Source: Sporocytophaga myxococcoides (GTDB lineage Bacteria; Bacteroidota; Bacteroidia; Cytophagales; Cytophagaceae). From it: 64,000 nucleotides of DNA. The stretch covers positions 652,384-716,383 of the forward strand of contig NZ_BBLT01000002.1 of assembly GCF_000775915.1 (NCBI RefSeq), written 5' to 3'. The translations under genes and the position numbers were made by a program. Below are positions 52,307-60,514 of the stretch, in pieces. The notes beneath the pieces are model-generated. The model was not told the DNA's origin. It saw only the letters and a program-made list of their open reading frames with translations, and searched no databases. Every line of letters begins with the position of its first letter. The first letter of the stretch is position 1.

Positions 52307-52978
52307 TCAGAAGAAAATCCTCAGGCCTGCGTGAAACATCAGCAGATTGCCGTTTACTTTTTTCTGATCAAACAGAAGATCATTGGAGGTATTAACTCTG
52401 GCAGATCTTGGGTTGATGAAATTAATGGATGTTCCGGAAAGAAAAGTACTTTTTAAATTAAAAAGAATATTGTTGTTCATTTTTACTTCAATACCGCCTG
52501 CTGCGCCAAAGTCGAAAGCCCATGTACTGTTAAAGGATGAATTAATACTAAGGGTATCTGGACCCTGGCTATCACTGACACTGGCAAAGGTGAGGATGGT
52601 TTTAGCTCCTGTTATGATATCAGCAAAAGGGATTACTCTGCTGGCCCAAGAAGGTTTAAATCTTACCATTCCATGATAGTATGCAATATTATGATTAATG
52701 GTAAGATTCGCATTGACAGCATTACCAAAAACTGTCTCAATGTTATCGTTTGACTGTTGTCTTCCGAATGTTAAATAAGCAACCTGAACTCCCACACTGA
52801 CAGGTCTTTCTCTGAGTTCTCTTAAAAGGCTTAGGTCCAGACCAACTCCTATGTTATTATTGTTTCTGCTAAATTCTCCCACCGGAAAACCAACAGTGAG
52901 CGTAGGAACCACGCTCCATTGTGCCAGAACTGTAAATGGCAGAAAAGAAAAATAGAATATGGTAAACCTTAAAATCAT
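52307..52978 (-). CDS. Outer-membrane beta-barrel protein
   Basis: A 223-residue exported protein with a signal peptide (FTIFYFSFLPFTVLAQ). It has alternating hydrophobic strands typical of small outer-membrane barrels (WSVVPTLTVGFPVGEF, GVGLDLSLLRELRERPVSVG, WAFDFGAAGGIEVKMNNNIL). The C-terminus, LLMFHAGLRIFF, ends in Phe as expected for barrel insertion. It resembles the porin-like OmpA/PorT-type barrels of Bacteroidota but has no peptidoglycan-binding domain. The GNAT gene downstream is 84 bases away. It is separated from the operon at 53249 by the repeat-flanked gap. Confidence 0.78.
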   Translation of the reverse strand: MILRFTIFYFSFLPFTVLAQWSVVPTLTVGFPVGEFSRNNNNIGVGLDLSLLRELRERPVSVGVQVAYLTFGRQQSNDNIETVFGNAVNANLTINHNIAYYHGMVRFKPSWASRVIPFADIITGAKTILTFASVSDSQGPDTLSINSSFNSTWAFDFGAAGGIEVKMNNNILFNLKSTFLSGTSINFINPRSARVNTSNDLLFDQKKVNGNLLMFHAGLRIFF

Positions 52979-53044
52979 TTTAAAAGGATTCTGTAGCTCT
53001 TTATTAAATGCGTTAGAGGGGGAATTGTTTAAGGGATTGGTGGA

Positions 53045-53247
53045 AAAGTTAAAAGTTAAAAGTTTAAAGTAAATAAAAATTATAACGAGATTTCCTTTTT
53101 CCTGAAGGAAGAATGTATGACTGAGTAAGTTATTTAAAGAATATTCTTTGACTATGTATTATAGTAAAAGTTGGCTTAATGCAGAGGTTTATCGCCTTGT
53201 CAACTTTTTTACTTTAAACTTTAAAACTTTCGACTTTTAACTTTTTA
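53045..53247. repeat. Inverted AT repeats around a small gap
   Basis: AAAGTTTAAAGTAAA (53059-53073) and TTTACTTTAAACTTT (53208-53222) are perfect reverse complements, extended by degenerate AAAAGTT/AACTTTT units on both sides. They belong to the same repeat family as the arrays near rsr and hen1. Between them lies AAAAGTTG (53166) pairing with CAACTTTT (53201), which could act as a terminator for the minus-strand operon ending at 53249. Confidence 0.6.
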
Positions 53248-53248
53248 T

Positions 53249-54340
53249 CTACCCCAACGTGGTCTCTTTCCAGCTATAAGTATCATTTTTAATTTTCCAA
53301 ATGAAACCGTCAATTACATAATGAGTCAGCTGAGGAAGTGCCAGCAAAGGAACAATGAAAGCCAGAATATCTTTCTCAGTTATAGATGGTAGAAAATTAA
53401 ATAAAAAGAAAACTTCTTTTCTGCTGTTCCATACAAGAGAATCCCATAAGCCTTCTTCTGCATATGCCAATATAAAAATGATAAAAAAAAACAGTACCAA
53501 TCCAAACGAGCCAAATACCAGGTTATTAATATTGTTGCCAGAAAAGACACCCAGTTTCTTTTTCTTTCTGCCATAAAACCAAATAAGAGCCATGTAGGGA
53601 ATACCATGTGAAACAACATTGAGAAGCGAGAAAGTGAGATCTCCGTTATAGTACACAATACCTGCATACCAGGAAAGGAGCGTACCTGTAATGAGCAGAG
53701 TTTTTGGAATATTTATATGTTGATTAAAAACCGAAATGTATATTTCTTTGATAAAATAAATAAGAATTATAATGAAATAGCACCATGTTAGAGCATCCAG
53801 CAATATTTCAGATTGTTTATAAATGATAAAATCTCCCTTTATAAACCATTCAAACATCCTGTCTCCTGAAAGATGCCAGTATAACATAGGGTAAATGGTG
53901 GCAGTGTAAATAATCACTGTGTCTATTCTTTGAGATAAATGAAATTTTTCATTTCTAGAATAAATTCTTAAAAAGCCGTATTGCTGCCTGATAAAATGAA
54001 AGACTGCAATATAAGCTAATACTCTCCAGAATATGAGAGCATCAAATTCATACAGAATAACGCCGGCTATAAAACATACAACAGGCGTATTTACAAGCAT
54101 TAGTCTGTGTTTGGTGAAAACATCTTTGTCAAAGTAAGTTCGGAATATTGTACTGTAAACATGAGCTACATCAATGAGCAGTACAAGAACTATCCATTGA
54201 AAAGTAGAAACTTCATTATCTTCTGAAAAAATTTCAGGAAATATGCCAATTAATAAAAGACAGAAAAAAGGTGGAGATAATATGAATAACAGATCATTTG
54301 CTGGTGTTCCAATCCATTTTTGCTCTTTTAGTAATTTCAT
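53249..54340 (-). CDS. Polytopic membrane protein of unknown function
   Basis: A 363-residue protein with about nine hydrophobic helices (for example ANDLLFILSPPFFCLLLIGI, STFQWIVLVLLIDVAHVYST, TPVVCFIAGVILYEFDALIF, FGLVLFFFIIFILAYAEEGL). Conserved-looking polar positions are the early LIDVAHVYST and HFIRQQYGF, followed later by a His-rich PQLTHYVIDGFIWK. This pattern of membrane His residues recalls membrane desaturase or hydroxylase-like or lipid-transfer proteins, but no family is recognised. Its start overlaps the stop of the amine oxidase gene by four bases (ATGA). It is the last gene of the operon. Confidence 0.72.
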   Translation of the reverse strand: MKLLKEQKWIGTPANDLLFILSPPFFCLLLIGIFPEIFSEDNEVSTFQWIVLVLLIDVAHVYSTIFRTYFDKDVFTKHRLMLVNTPVVCFIAGVILYEFDALIFWRVLAYIAVFHFIRQQYGFLRIYSRNEKFHLSQRIDTVIIYTATIYPMLYWHLSGDRMFEWFIKGDFIIYKQSEILLDALTWCYFIIILIYFIKEIYISVFNQHINIPKTLLITGTLLSWYAGIVYYNGDLTFSLLNVVSHGIPYMALIWFYGRKKKKLGVFSGNNINNLVFGSFGLVLFFFIIFILAYAEEGLWDSLVWNSRKEVFFLFNFLPSITEKDILAFIVPLLALPQLTHYVIDGFIWKIKNDTYSWKETTLG

Positions 54341-55962
54341 ACTTTTGACTTTTTTAAAAGCTCTTTTGCAGCTCTTGTTCCTTGATAAAAGGCTTCTTCG
54401 AATATCGATATTCCGCTAAGGTCAGAATGAGCAAAGAATATTTTATGATCTATATTATGTCTGGCACTCTTTCTCTCATTACTCCAGATAAATCCTGGAA
54501 TTGGCCTGACCATGCCATGTCCCCACCGCCATATTTCAATGTTCTCGATGCTTTTATCAATTTGAGGATGTATTTGAGATAAATCATTAATGATGTGACT
54601 TTTCCAGTACTGAGCATCTGTTTCATAGAGCTTTTTTCTTTCATTGACAGGATCACTATCTGTAAGAGGAAGATAATAAGTGATTACTCTTTTGTCATGA
54701 TAAGAGTTTTCATGTTGATGATTGGCATTCACATACCCCAGTGATTTGCTATCATAGAAGACATTGTCCCAACTTAAAGGAGCTCCTTTTCTGTCTTTAA
54801 ATTCTTTAAGCGTAATGTTGGCAACCATCCATGGGGCATATGAAAATGTTGTCTGTGGCCTTTTTTCATAGATTCGATTCAATAGGCGACTTGTTATGAA
54901 TTGTGGAGTTGCCATTATACATTCCTTACATATATACCTGAGTGTTTTATGATTTTGACTGTCAATACAATCCACATGAACTTTGTCACCTGACACATTC
55001 ACAGAATAAACAAGTTGATTGCTTATAATATCATTCTTAAATTTTTCTGAAAGCTTTTTTACCAGAAATCCATTTCCTTCAGGCCATGTAAGAACTGTGC
55101 CTGGCGATGCGTTAACTGCATCACCTTTTCTGGCTGCAAAGTAATGTATGCCTGCCCAGGCCGAGGTGTTATTTACATTGGTGCCATAGTCGTCTCGACA
55201 GCAATAATCAACATACCAATTCAGGTGAGAGGAGGTAAAGCCTTTGTGCTTAAGATATTCAGCCATAGATATGTTATCCAGAGCAGTGAATTCAGTATCC
55301 TGGCTTGAGAAGTCAACAGGTATGGTAAATGCATATTTCCCATCAATCCCCTTTTTTCTTCTTAAATTTTCCATCAGAAGAAGAAAATCTTTTATCTCAT
55401 TTCGTTCCTGATCAGATATTCCGAAATTCGGAATAATGCCATCCTGCCAGTAACCATTGATAAACAAACGCTCTTCCGGATCAAAACATAAATAATATTC
55501 ATTGTATACCGGTAATCCATTGCTGTTAAAGGAAGTTACAATATCTGCTTCTTTCAGAAAATCAAAAAGGTCTTCTGAGTTTTCCTGATTAGGGATCGGA
55601 AGATAATGAGCTCCCCATGGATATGCAGAAATGTGATTAACACCATAAGCAGAGTTGCCACCAATATTCTTTTCCAGTTCAAGAACTTTAAAATTCCGAT
55701 GGTTCTTTTTATACAAAAACCTGGCAGCTGAAAGTCCTGCAATTCCTCCACCTACAATAATAGTATCAATTTCTTCTGTCAATGCCGGCTCAGGGAGTTT
55801 GTCGAACCTTAGTTTATGTCCGGTTGCTACGGAAGCCCCAACAATTGATGCAGGAATGTTATCATTTGAGCTTTCAGAACAGGAAAAGGAAGATGCCACC
55901 ATAGTAGCACCAATCGCTTTCATGGAGTTGATAAGAAAAGATCTTCTGTTAAAAAGAATCAT
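54337..55962 (-). CDS. Tat-type FAD-dependent amine oxidase-like protein
   Basis: A 541-residue flavoprotein. The N-terminus carries a twin-arginine signal (NRRSFLINSMKAIGATMVAS) and a possible lipobox-like SSFSC, so it is probably exported folded with FAD. The dinucleotide-binding motif DTIIVGGGIAGLSAARFLYK begins near residue 68, with LELEKNIGGNSAYGVN and YPWGAHYLPIP following. The C-terminal FAD-contact region reads IFFAHSDLSGISIFEEAFYQ with GTRAAKELL. The architecture fits the flavin-containing amine oxidase family (monoamine or polyamine oxidases). In this operon, beside an aminopropyltransferase-like protein, oxidation of a polyamine-type product is plausible. Confidence 0.87.
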   Translation of the reverse strand: MILFNRRSFLINSMKAIGATMVASSFSCSESSNDNIPASIVGASVATGHKLRFDKLPEPALTEEIDTIIVGGGIAGLSAARFLYKKNHRNFKVLELEKNIGGNSAYGVNHISAYPWGAHYLPIPNQENSEDLFDFLKEADIVTSFNSNGLPVYNEYYLCFDPEERLFINGYWQDGIIPNFGISDQERNEIKDFLLLMENLRRKKGIDGKYAFTIPVDFSSQDTEFTALDNISMAEYLKHKGFTSSHLNWYVDYCCRDDYGTNVNNTSAWAGIHYFAARKGDAVNASPGTVLTWPEGNGFLVKKLSEKFKNDIISNQLVYSVNVSGDKVHVDCIDSQNHKTLRYICKECIMATPQFITSRLLNRIYEKRPQTTFSYAPWMVANITLKEFKDRKGAPLSWDNVFYDSKSLGYVNANHQHENSYHDKRVITYYLPLTDSDPVNERKKLYETDAQYWKSHIINDLSQIHPQIDKSIENIEIWRWGHGMVRPIPGFIWSNERKSARHNIDHKIFFAHSDLSGISIFEEAFYQGTRAAKELLKKSKV

Positions 55963-55968
55963 GGAATA

Positions 55969-57471
55969 TCAGTGGAGGTATTCACTCCATTCTTTTTCAA
56001 AATAATGAACGATAGCCTGGTTGTTCAGTTTGTTTATCTCTGTTTTTTTCTTCACCATATCCTTAGGGAATATCAGCATCTGCTGAAATGTTTCATGATT
56101 CAGAAATCTAAGGTTGGATATGTAATTGTCAGGTATGGAATACTGATTACCTTTAATTGCCAATATATATCCCCAGTCACCAAAGGAGGGAACAAAAGCA
56201 TGATAAGGTAATGTTTTAAAACCTACAGATTGAATGGTTGTGTCTATGCACCAATAGGATTGAGGAGCCACAAAGGGGGAGGTAGACTGAATCACAGCAG
56301 CCCCATTTTCCTTTAGTGCACTGAACACCAGTTTATAGAAAGTGTCGGTATATAACTTCCCTATTGAATAATTGGAGGGATCGGGAAAGTCAATTACGAT
56401 AAAATCGAACTGGTTATGATTATTTTCTTTTAGCCATTTGAAGGCATCAGCATTGATTACCTTTACTTTTTTATCTAGCAGCGAACCTTGGTTAAGATCA
56501 AGCAACATATGATTGCTTTTAAATAAATTGGTGATAGCTCCATCCAGGTCTACCAGTGTTATAGTTTCAATGGTATTATATTTTAAAAGCTCCCTTACAG
56601 CTAAACCATCTCCGCCTCCTAAAACAAGTACATTACTGTGATCTTGTAAGCCCTGTATTCCAGGATGCACCAAGGCTTCGTGGTATCTATATTCGTCAAA
56701 TGAACTGAATTGAAGATTACCATTTAAAAAAAGTCTTAATTCTTTTGGATTTTTTGTTATAACGATCCTTTGGTATGTAGAGGATTTAGCATAAATGATT
56801 TTATCCGGATAAGACCGGCTTTCCGTATAGGTCATGATATTTTCAGAATATACAAATCCTGCAAGCAACAGAATAATCACAGCTATAGATTGTGTTTTCA
56901 ACATTGAAGCCCATTTTACCTCCTTTTCAAACTTAATGCACAATACTGTTGCTACTATAACATTAAGAATGCCAAAGAAAAACGAAGTTTTTATAAGTCC
57001 CATGTAAGGAACCAGAACCAGTGGAAAAATAAGACTTGCAAGCAATGCACCTATGTAATCATAAGTGAAAATTTTAGATACCAAATCTTCGAACTCCAGC
57101 TTGTTCTTGAGAATACGCATAAGTAGAGGTATTTCCAATCCAACAAGAATGCCGGTAAGAGAGACCAGGAGATAAAGCAGAAACCTGAATGATTCTACTT
57201 GTTCAAATAGTAGAAATAATATTGTAGAGCTTGTGCCTCCTATCAGGCCAACCATTATTTCAAGCTGAATAAACCAGGCTAGCAGGTTCTTTTTAAAATA
57301 CTTTGAAAAGAACGAGCCGATACCCATTGAAAACAAATATACTCCAATGATGGTGGAAAACTGTGTTACAGAATCACCAAGCAAATAACTTGCTAAAGTT
57401 CCTGCAATTAATTCATAAATCAGCCCGCAAGTGGCAACTACAAATACTGAAAATAATAAGAAAAACGGCAT
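55969..57471 (-). CDS. Membrane-anchored spermidine-synthase-like protein
   Basis: A 500-residue fusion. The N-terminal 200 residues have about seven membrane helices (ATCGLIYELIAGTLASYLLG, STIIGVYLFSMGIGSFFSKY, LASLIFPLVLVPYMGLIKTS). The C-terminal 290 residues are a class I aminopropyltransferase-like domain with VLVLGGGDGLAVRELLKY, the ribose-binding VDLDG, NADAFKWLK and DFIVIDFPDPSNYSIGKLYT. The last one keeps the acidic pair but differs from classic SpeE around the catalytic Asp. Multi-membrane spermidine-synthase-like proteins are known, but their products are largely undefined. It lies six bases from the oxidase gene and 20 from DUF350, all in one operon. Confidence 0.88.
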   Translation of the reverse strand: MPFFLLFSVFVVATCGLIYELIAGTLASYLLGDSVTQFSTIIGVYLFSMGIGSFFSKYFKKNLLAWFIQLEIMVGLIGGTSSTILFLLFEQVESFRFLLYLLVSLTGILVGLEIPLLMRILKNKLEFEDLVSKIFTYDYIGALLASLIFPLVLVPYMGLIKTSFFFGILNVIVATVLCIKFEKEVKWASMLKTQSIAVIILLLAGFVYSENIMTYTESRSYPDKIIYAKSSTYQRIVITKNPKELRLFLNGNLQFSSFDEYRYHEALVHPGIQGLQDHSNVLVLGGGDGLAVRELLKYNTIETITLVDLDGAITNLFKSNHMLLDLNQGSLLDKKVKVINADAFKWLKENNHNQFDFIVIDFPDPSNYSIGKLYTDTFYKLVFSALKENGAAVIQSTSPFVAPQSYWCIDTTIQSVGFKTLPYHAFVPSFGDWGYILAIKGNQYSIPDNYISNLRFLNHETFQQMLIFPKDMVKKKTEINKLNNQAIVHYFEKEWSEYLH

Positions 57472-57491
57472 GCTACTCTACTTATTTGTTG

Positions 57492-57710
57492 TTAACCATG
57501 AATGGCAGAAGCAATTATGATTGCTATGGCAATTATAAATGCTGCAGCGATGATGGCCAAGGCTTTGTTATGATTTACTATAATCTCTTTCCATAAGTTT
57601 TCCGGGGTTATTTTCTCAATTACCCAGAAGGAAATTACCAATATCACAATTCCTATCAGAGAATATAATACTGAGCCGATGATGTACTTAAGGTTGAATA
57701 ATGATTCCAT
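57492..57710 (-). CDS. DUF350 small membrane protein
   Basis: A 72-residue protein from ATG 57710, with two membrane helices (YIIGSVLYSLIGIVILVISF and IIAAAFIIAIAIIIASAIHG). It belongs to the DUF350 (YjfL) family. In longer proteins the DUF350 unit occurs in duplicated form; this is the single-unit form. In several published comparative analyses DUF350 occurs beside DUF4178-type genes, AdoMet decarboxylase and aminopropyltransferase-like genes, and this operon has the same set. A longer frame upstream (to 57806) overlaps a separate small gene, so the internal ATG is preferred. Confidence 0.82.
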   Translation of the reverse strand: MESLFNLKYIIGSVLYSLIGIVILVISFWVIEKITPENLWKEIIVNHNKALAIIAAAFIIAIAIIIASAIHG

Positions 57711-57723
57711 TTTTTTTGAAAGT

Positions 57724-57864
57724 TTATTTATGATGTCCTTTTTCTTGTGATGGTGACCAGGTTTCGGAGTTAGATCCGAAAAATTTCCAGCCAGTAAATG
57801 CAGCATATATATATACTGAAATTATGATGAAAAGAATAATCAAATAGTTTCTTAGCTTAAACAT
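57724..57864 (-). CDS. 46-residue single-pass membrane peptide
   Basis: A short gene encoding 46 residues with one membrane helix (YLIILFIIISVYIYAAFTGW) and a polar tail ending in Gly-His-His-Lys. It fits exactly between its neighbours: six bases after the stop of the DUF4178 gene and 13 bases before the DUF350 ATG. No other frame fills this gap in phase with the tight operon spacing. I recognise no family. A role as a small subunit of a membrane complex with DUF350 is an inference. Confidence 0.75.
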   Translation of the reverse strand: MFKLRNYLIILFIIISVYIYAAFTGWKFFGSNSETWSPSQEKGHHK

Positions 57865-57870
57865 ATGGTT

Positions 57871-59148
57871 TTATTCAGTATGATAAGGTGAGAAATCACT
57901 ATTCATCCACCTTTGGGCTTCAAAGGAGCTTACAGAGATCCATAGCGCAACAGGAAATATCAGAGCGATCAACAGAATTATAAAGTAATTTGAAAGCATT
58001 GACACGTCCTGAGTCAGTGTCAATTGAAAGTATCCAACCCCTCCATCCGGAATTGCAGGAAAAATATTAAGGTGGTATTTCCCAGCTGGAATACTACTGA
58101 GAGTTAGGTCAGTATAATTTTGACCTTCAGACCAGGACTCTCCGCCTTCTACTCCTGAATAGTATTCAACACCTTCTTCGAAATGAAACTCTTCACCTGA
58201 AAGATCATTTACTAGAGTAATATCTGCTTCCATCCAGCTATTGTGAACCGGAGCAATCAGCTCCACCTGGAGATTAGACTTTCCGAATAATGTTTTTTCA
58301 AGTTCGAATGGAGGAGAAACTATACCAGTTTTATTCACCGGAATAGTGAACTGGTCTTTAAAAACAACTTTTTCCTTTGCGCTAAAAGAAAAAATTATTT
58401 GTAGGACCGTGATTGACAGTACTACGTAAAGAGTCAGGTGTTTTACCTTTGATAAAGAGGCAGCAGATGAATGAAGCTGAGTTGAACCTATTCCTTTCTG
58501 CTGAGGAAGATATGTTTGAAGGTTAAACGCTTCTTTGATTTCTTTTGGGGTTATATATTTACCCAAAAGCCAAGTTTCCTCATTAGTACCTTTATCATGA
58601 ACAATGATATATGGAGGATAAATATATTCTGTTATTGTGTTAGAATTTTCACTTATATCCCAGGGAAATTCACCTAAAGCGTAATCTGTTTTCTTTTTAT
58701 ACCTGTTAAAAATTCTATAGGTGTCACCATTAAGATTAACATCATTCCCTTCCCGCTTTGGCCGAAGAATTGTTTGTTCAAAATAATTCCAATGACCTTC
58801 AAATACGCTTAAAAAACTGTATCCATGGATAGGACTGAATAATATATATTCATCCCAGGCGTAAGGGGTGTGAGCCTCTCGATAGTTTGCAAGACCTACC
58901 ACTTCATATTTCTTTCCATCTATTGTTCCTTTAGAGCCAATCGGGATATTGTTGTATTTTTCCTTTTTGAAAACCCTGATCAACTTAAGATTTCCGTTCG
59001 AATGATCAAATATGCCATGACATTTCCTGCATGCAATGTTTTTAGTTAGCAAAAAGCCTGTAACTCTCAAGGCTGATCTACATTTCGGGCAATTCAGGAT
59101 CTCGGCAGAGGGCAAATTATTGTTGCTGTTTATTTCAGATCCATCCAT
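57871..59148 (-). CDS. DUF4178 protein with N-terminal zinc ribbon and membrane helices
   Basis: A 425-residue protein. The first 50 residues have two CxxC pairs (LNCPKCRSALR and IACRKCHGIFD), a zinc ribbon. A DUF4178-type beta-rich domain covers about 65-200 (PIGSKGTIDGKKYEVVGLAN, WDEYILFSPIHGYSFLSVFE). Hydrophobic helices lie near residue 240 (LTLYVVLSITVLQIIFSFSA) and near 395 (YFIILLIALIFPVALWISVS). Between them is a beta-sandwich-like segment (GIVSPPFELEKTLFGKSNLQ). It overlaps the preceding DUF4178-like gene by 14 bases. The helix placement predicts a periplasmic middle domain. Function unknown. Confidence 0.85.
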   Translation of the reverse strand: MDGSEINSNNNLPSAEILNCPKCRSALRVTGFLLTKNIACRKCHGIFDHSNGNLKLIRVFKKEKYNNIPIGSKGTIDGKKYEVVGLANYREAHTPYAWDEYILFSPIHGYSFLSVFEGHWNYFEQTILRPKREGNDVNLNGDTYRIFNRYKKKTDYALGEFPWDISENSNTITEYIYPPYIIVHDKGTNEETWLLGKYITPKEIKEAFNLQTYLPQQKGIGSTQLHSSAASLSKVKHLTLYVVLSITVLQIIFSFSAKEKVVFKDQFTIPVNKTGIVSPPFELEKTLFGKSNLQVELIAPVHNSWMEADITLVNDLSGEEFHFEEGVEYYSGVEGGESWSEGQNYTDLTLSSIPAGKYHLNIFPAIPDGGVGYFQLTLTQDVSMLSNYFIILLIALIFPVALWISVSSFEAQRWMNSDFSPYHTE

Positions 59149-59773
59149 TGAGGTTCCTTATGTTTTTAAATGAAAAATCTTCAAAGTTTAAAAAATATCC
59201 TGAGGAAATTTTAAGGTCATTGTCTCCATAAATATTTATGATTGCAAATTCAAATTTATTATTTGAAAGCTCTATGGATAAACATCTGGTCTGAAGGATA
59301 ATGGGCATTGGAAAATCTCCTTCAGCAGTCAGCTCCTTCATTTCATGTATTCCGTTTACATAAAAGGAATGCTTAGGTGCCAGTTCTATCTCTTTACCTA
59401 CTTTCAGATTCCTGAATTTATTAGGAGAGACCTGAGCTGAAACTTCTTTAATTATAGAATATGTTCCATAAGATTCTCCTATTTGAAAATGCTCACCGCT
59501 CTTATAGGTTGCACTCCAAAGGTTCTTGTATGAACTGTGATAAATAATTTGTTGTCTCCCAGTTATTCTGAATTCTTTAGATTCCAATATTCCTTCTCCA
59601 TTGATTTTTAAGGGAGAAACGTCTTCCATAATTGGCTTTAAAGTGCTTGTTTTAATAATTTCATCATTAACCAGGCAGTAAAGATTTCTGCAGAATGGAC
59701 AAGCAATTGAAACCGTAACATTTTTCCTAATGCTAATGGAATGAGTGCATGTACAGTTAAATTTATCTTCCAT
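59135..59773 (-). CDS. DUF4178-like protein, shorter copy
   Basis: A 212-residue soluble protein related to the next gene. A Cys-containing N-terminal ribbon (NCTCTHSISIRKNVTVSIAC then CRNLYCL) precedes a DUF4178-like domain (IGESYGTYSIIKEVSAQVSP then later YVNGIHEMKELTAEGDFPMP). It has no membrane segment. It starts two bases after the AdoMet-decarboxylase-like stop and overlaps the next gene by 14 bases, so the two DUF4178-type proteins are made together, perhaps as a pair. Function unknown. Confidence 0.78.
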   Translation of the reverse strand: MEDKFNCTCTHSISIRKNVTVSIACPFCRNLYCLVNDEIIKTSTLKPIMEDVSPLKINGEGILESKEFRITGRQQIIYHSSYKNLWSATYKSGEHFQIGESYGTYSIIKEVSAQVSPNKFRNLKVGKEIELAPKHSFYVNGIHEMKELTAEGDFPMPIILQTRCLSIELSNNKFEFAIINIYGDNDLKISSGYFLNFEDFSFKNIRNLNGWI

Positions 59774-59775
59774 AA

Positions 59776-60129
59776 CTATCTTTTGATTTCCTGTACATTA
59801 AAAGATTTTGCCCTGAAAAATATTTTTAGGTTTTCAAAAATGTCCCTTGCCTTTTGATCATTCTGTTTTTGATAATTGGAAAGATATATGTCTAAGGTGA
59901 GCAAATGGTTTTCAGGCCAGGTATGAATGGAAATGTGAGATTCGGTTAAACAAAGAACTCCTGTAAAACCTGCAGGCTGAAAATTATGAAAGACCTGCCC
60001 AACTTCGGTCAATTCGTATCTTTTAACCAGCTCATTAAGGTATTCTTTCAGAGAAGAGAATTCTTCCAGCAGATATTGTTCCTCTGTAATTATCTCAGCC
60101 AGAATGTGCAATCCAGGGATATAACTCAT
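59776..60129 (-). CDS. speD: AdoMet-decarboxylase-like (SpeD) protein, catalytic Cys replaced
   Basis: A 117-residue member of the prokaryotic SpeD family, pyruvoyl-dependent proenzymes that cleave themselves at Glu-Ser. The cleavage region CLTESHISIHTWPE is intact (Glu63, Ser64, His69). The position of the catalytic proton-donor Cys (Cys83 of the Thermotoga enzyme, in an FTCG motif) falls in DIYLSN, so it is Ser84. The family is known to have members that instead decarboxylate ornithine or arginine, or lack AdoMet activity. It heads a tight operon with DUF4178, DUF350 and aminopropyltransferase-like genes, so it probably supplies an amine precursor. Substrate open. Confidence 0.85.
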   Translation of the reverse strand: MSYIPGLHILAEIITEEQYLLEEFSSLKEYLNELVKRYELTEVGQVFHNFQPAGFTGVLCLTESHISIHTWPENHLLTLDIYLSNYQKQNDQKARDIFENLKIFFRAKSFNVQEIKR

Positions 60130-60514
60130 TAATATTTATTGTATTCTGTTATCAGAAAAAAATCTGTTTTATGAACAATTAATTTTTAAAAAATTAACAA
60201 CGTCTATAAAGATTCGTATTTAAAGTTACAAAAAAAATCAATTAGTAATAGTATGTAAAATTTATTTTTATAAAATACAGTTTATTTAAAATCGGTATCT
60301 TAGAAGTTTGATATCTGTTTTTATAGTTATTCACTTTTGGGGAAGACCAATACAATGCTTATGCTTAGAAGAATAATGCTCTAATAAGAGGCCAACACTC
60401 AATATTCTTTTGAGTAAAACAAGTAAATTAACTTTCGGAATTATATCAAACTAAGTTTCTCAATTGTATAATCCTTTATTTTTGCATATTACACGTTTAG
60501 TTAAGCCTTATCCG
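60130..60514. promoter_or_regulatory. Upstream region of the polyamine-like operon
   Basis: This 385-base gap is AT-rich and has no convincing ORF. It separates the operon start from the acetyltransferase gene, which is on the same strand and ends at 60515. A near-palindromic TTAATTTTTAAAAAATTAA occurs near 60178. It must hold the operon promoter, but no clear -33/-7 pair is visible. Confidence 0.4.
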
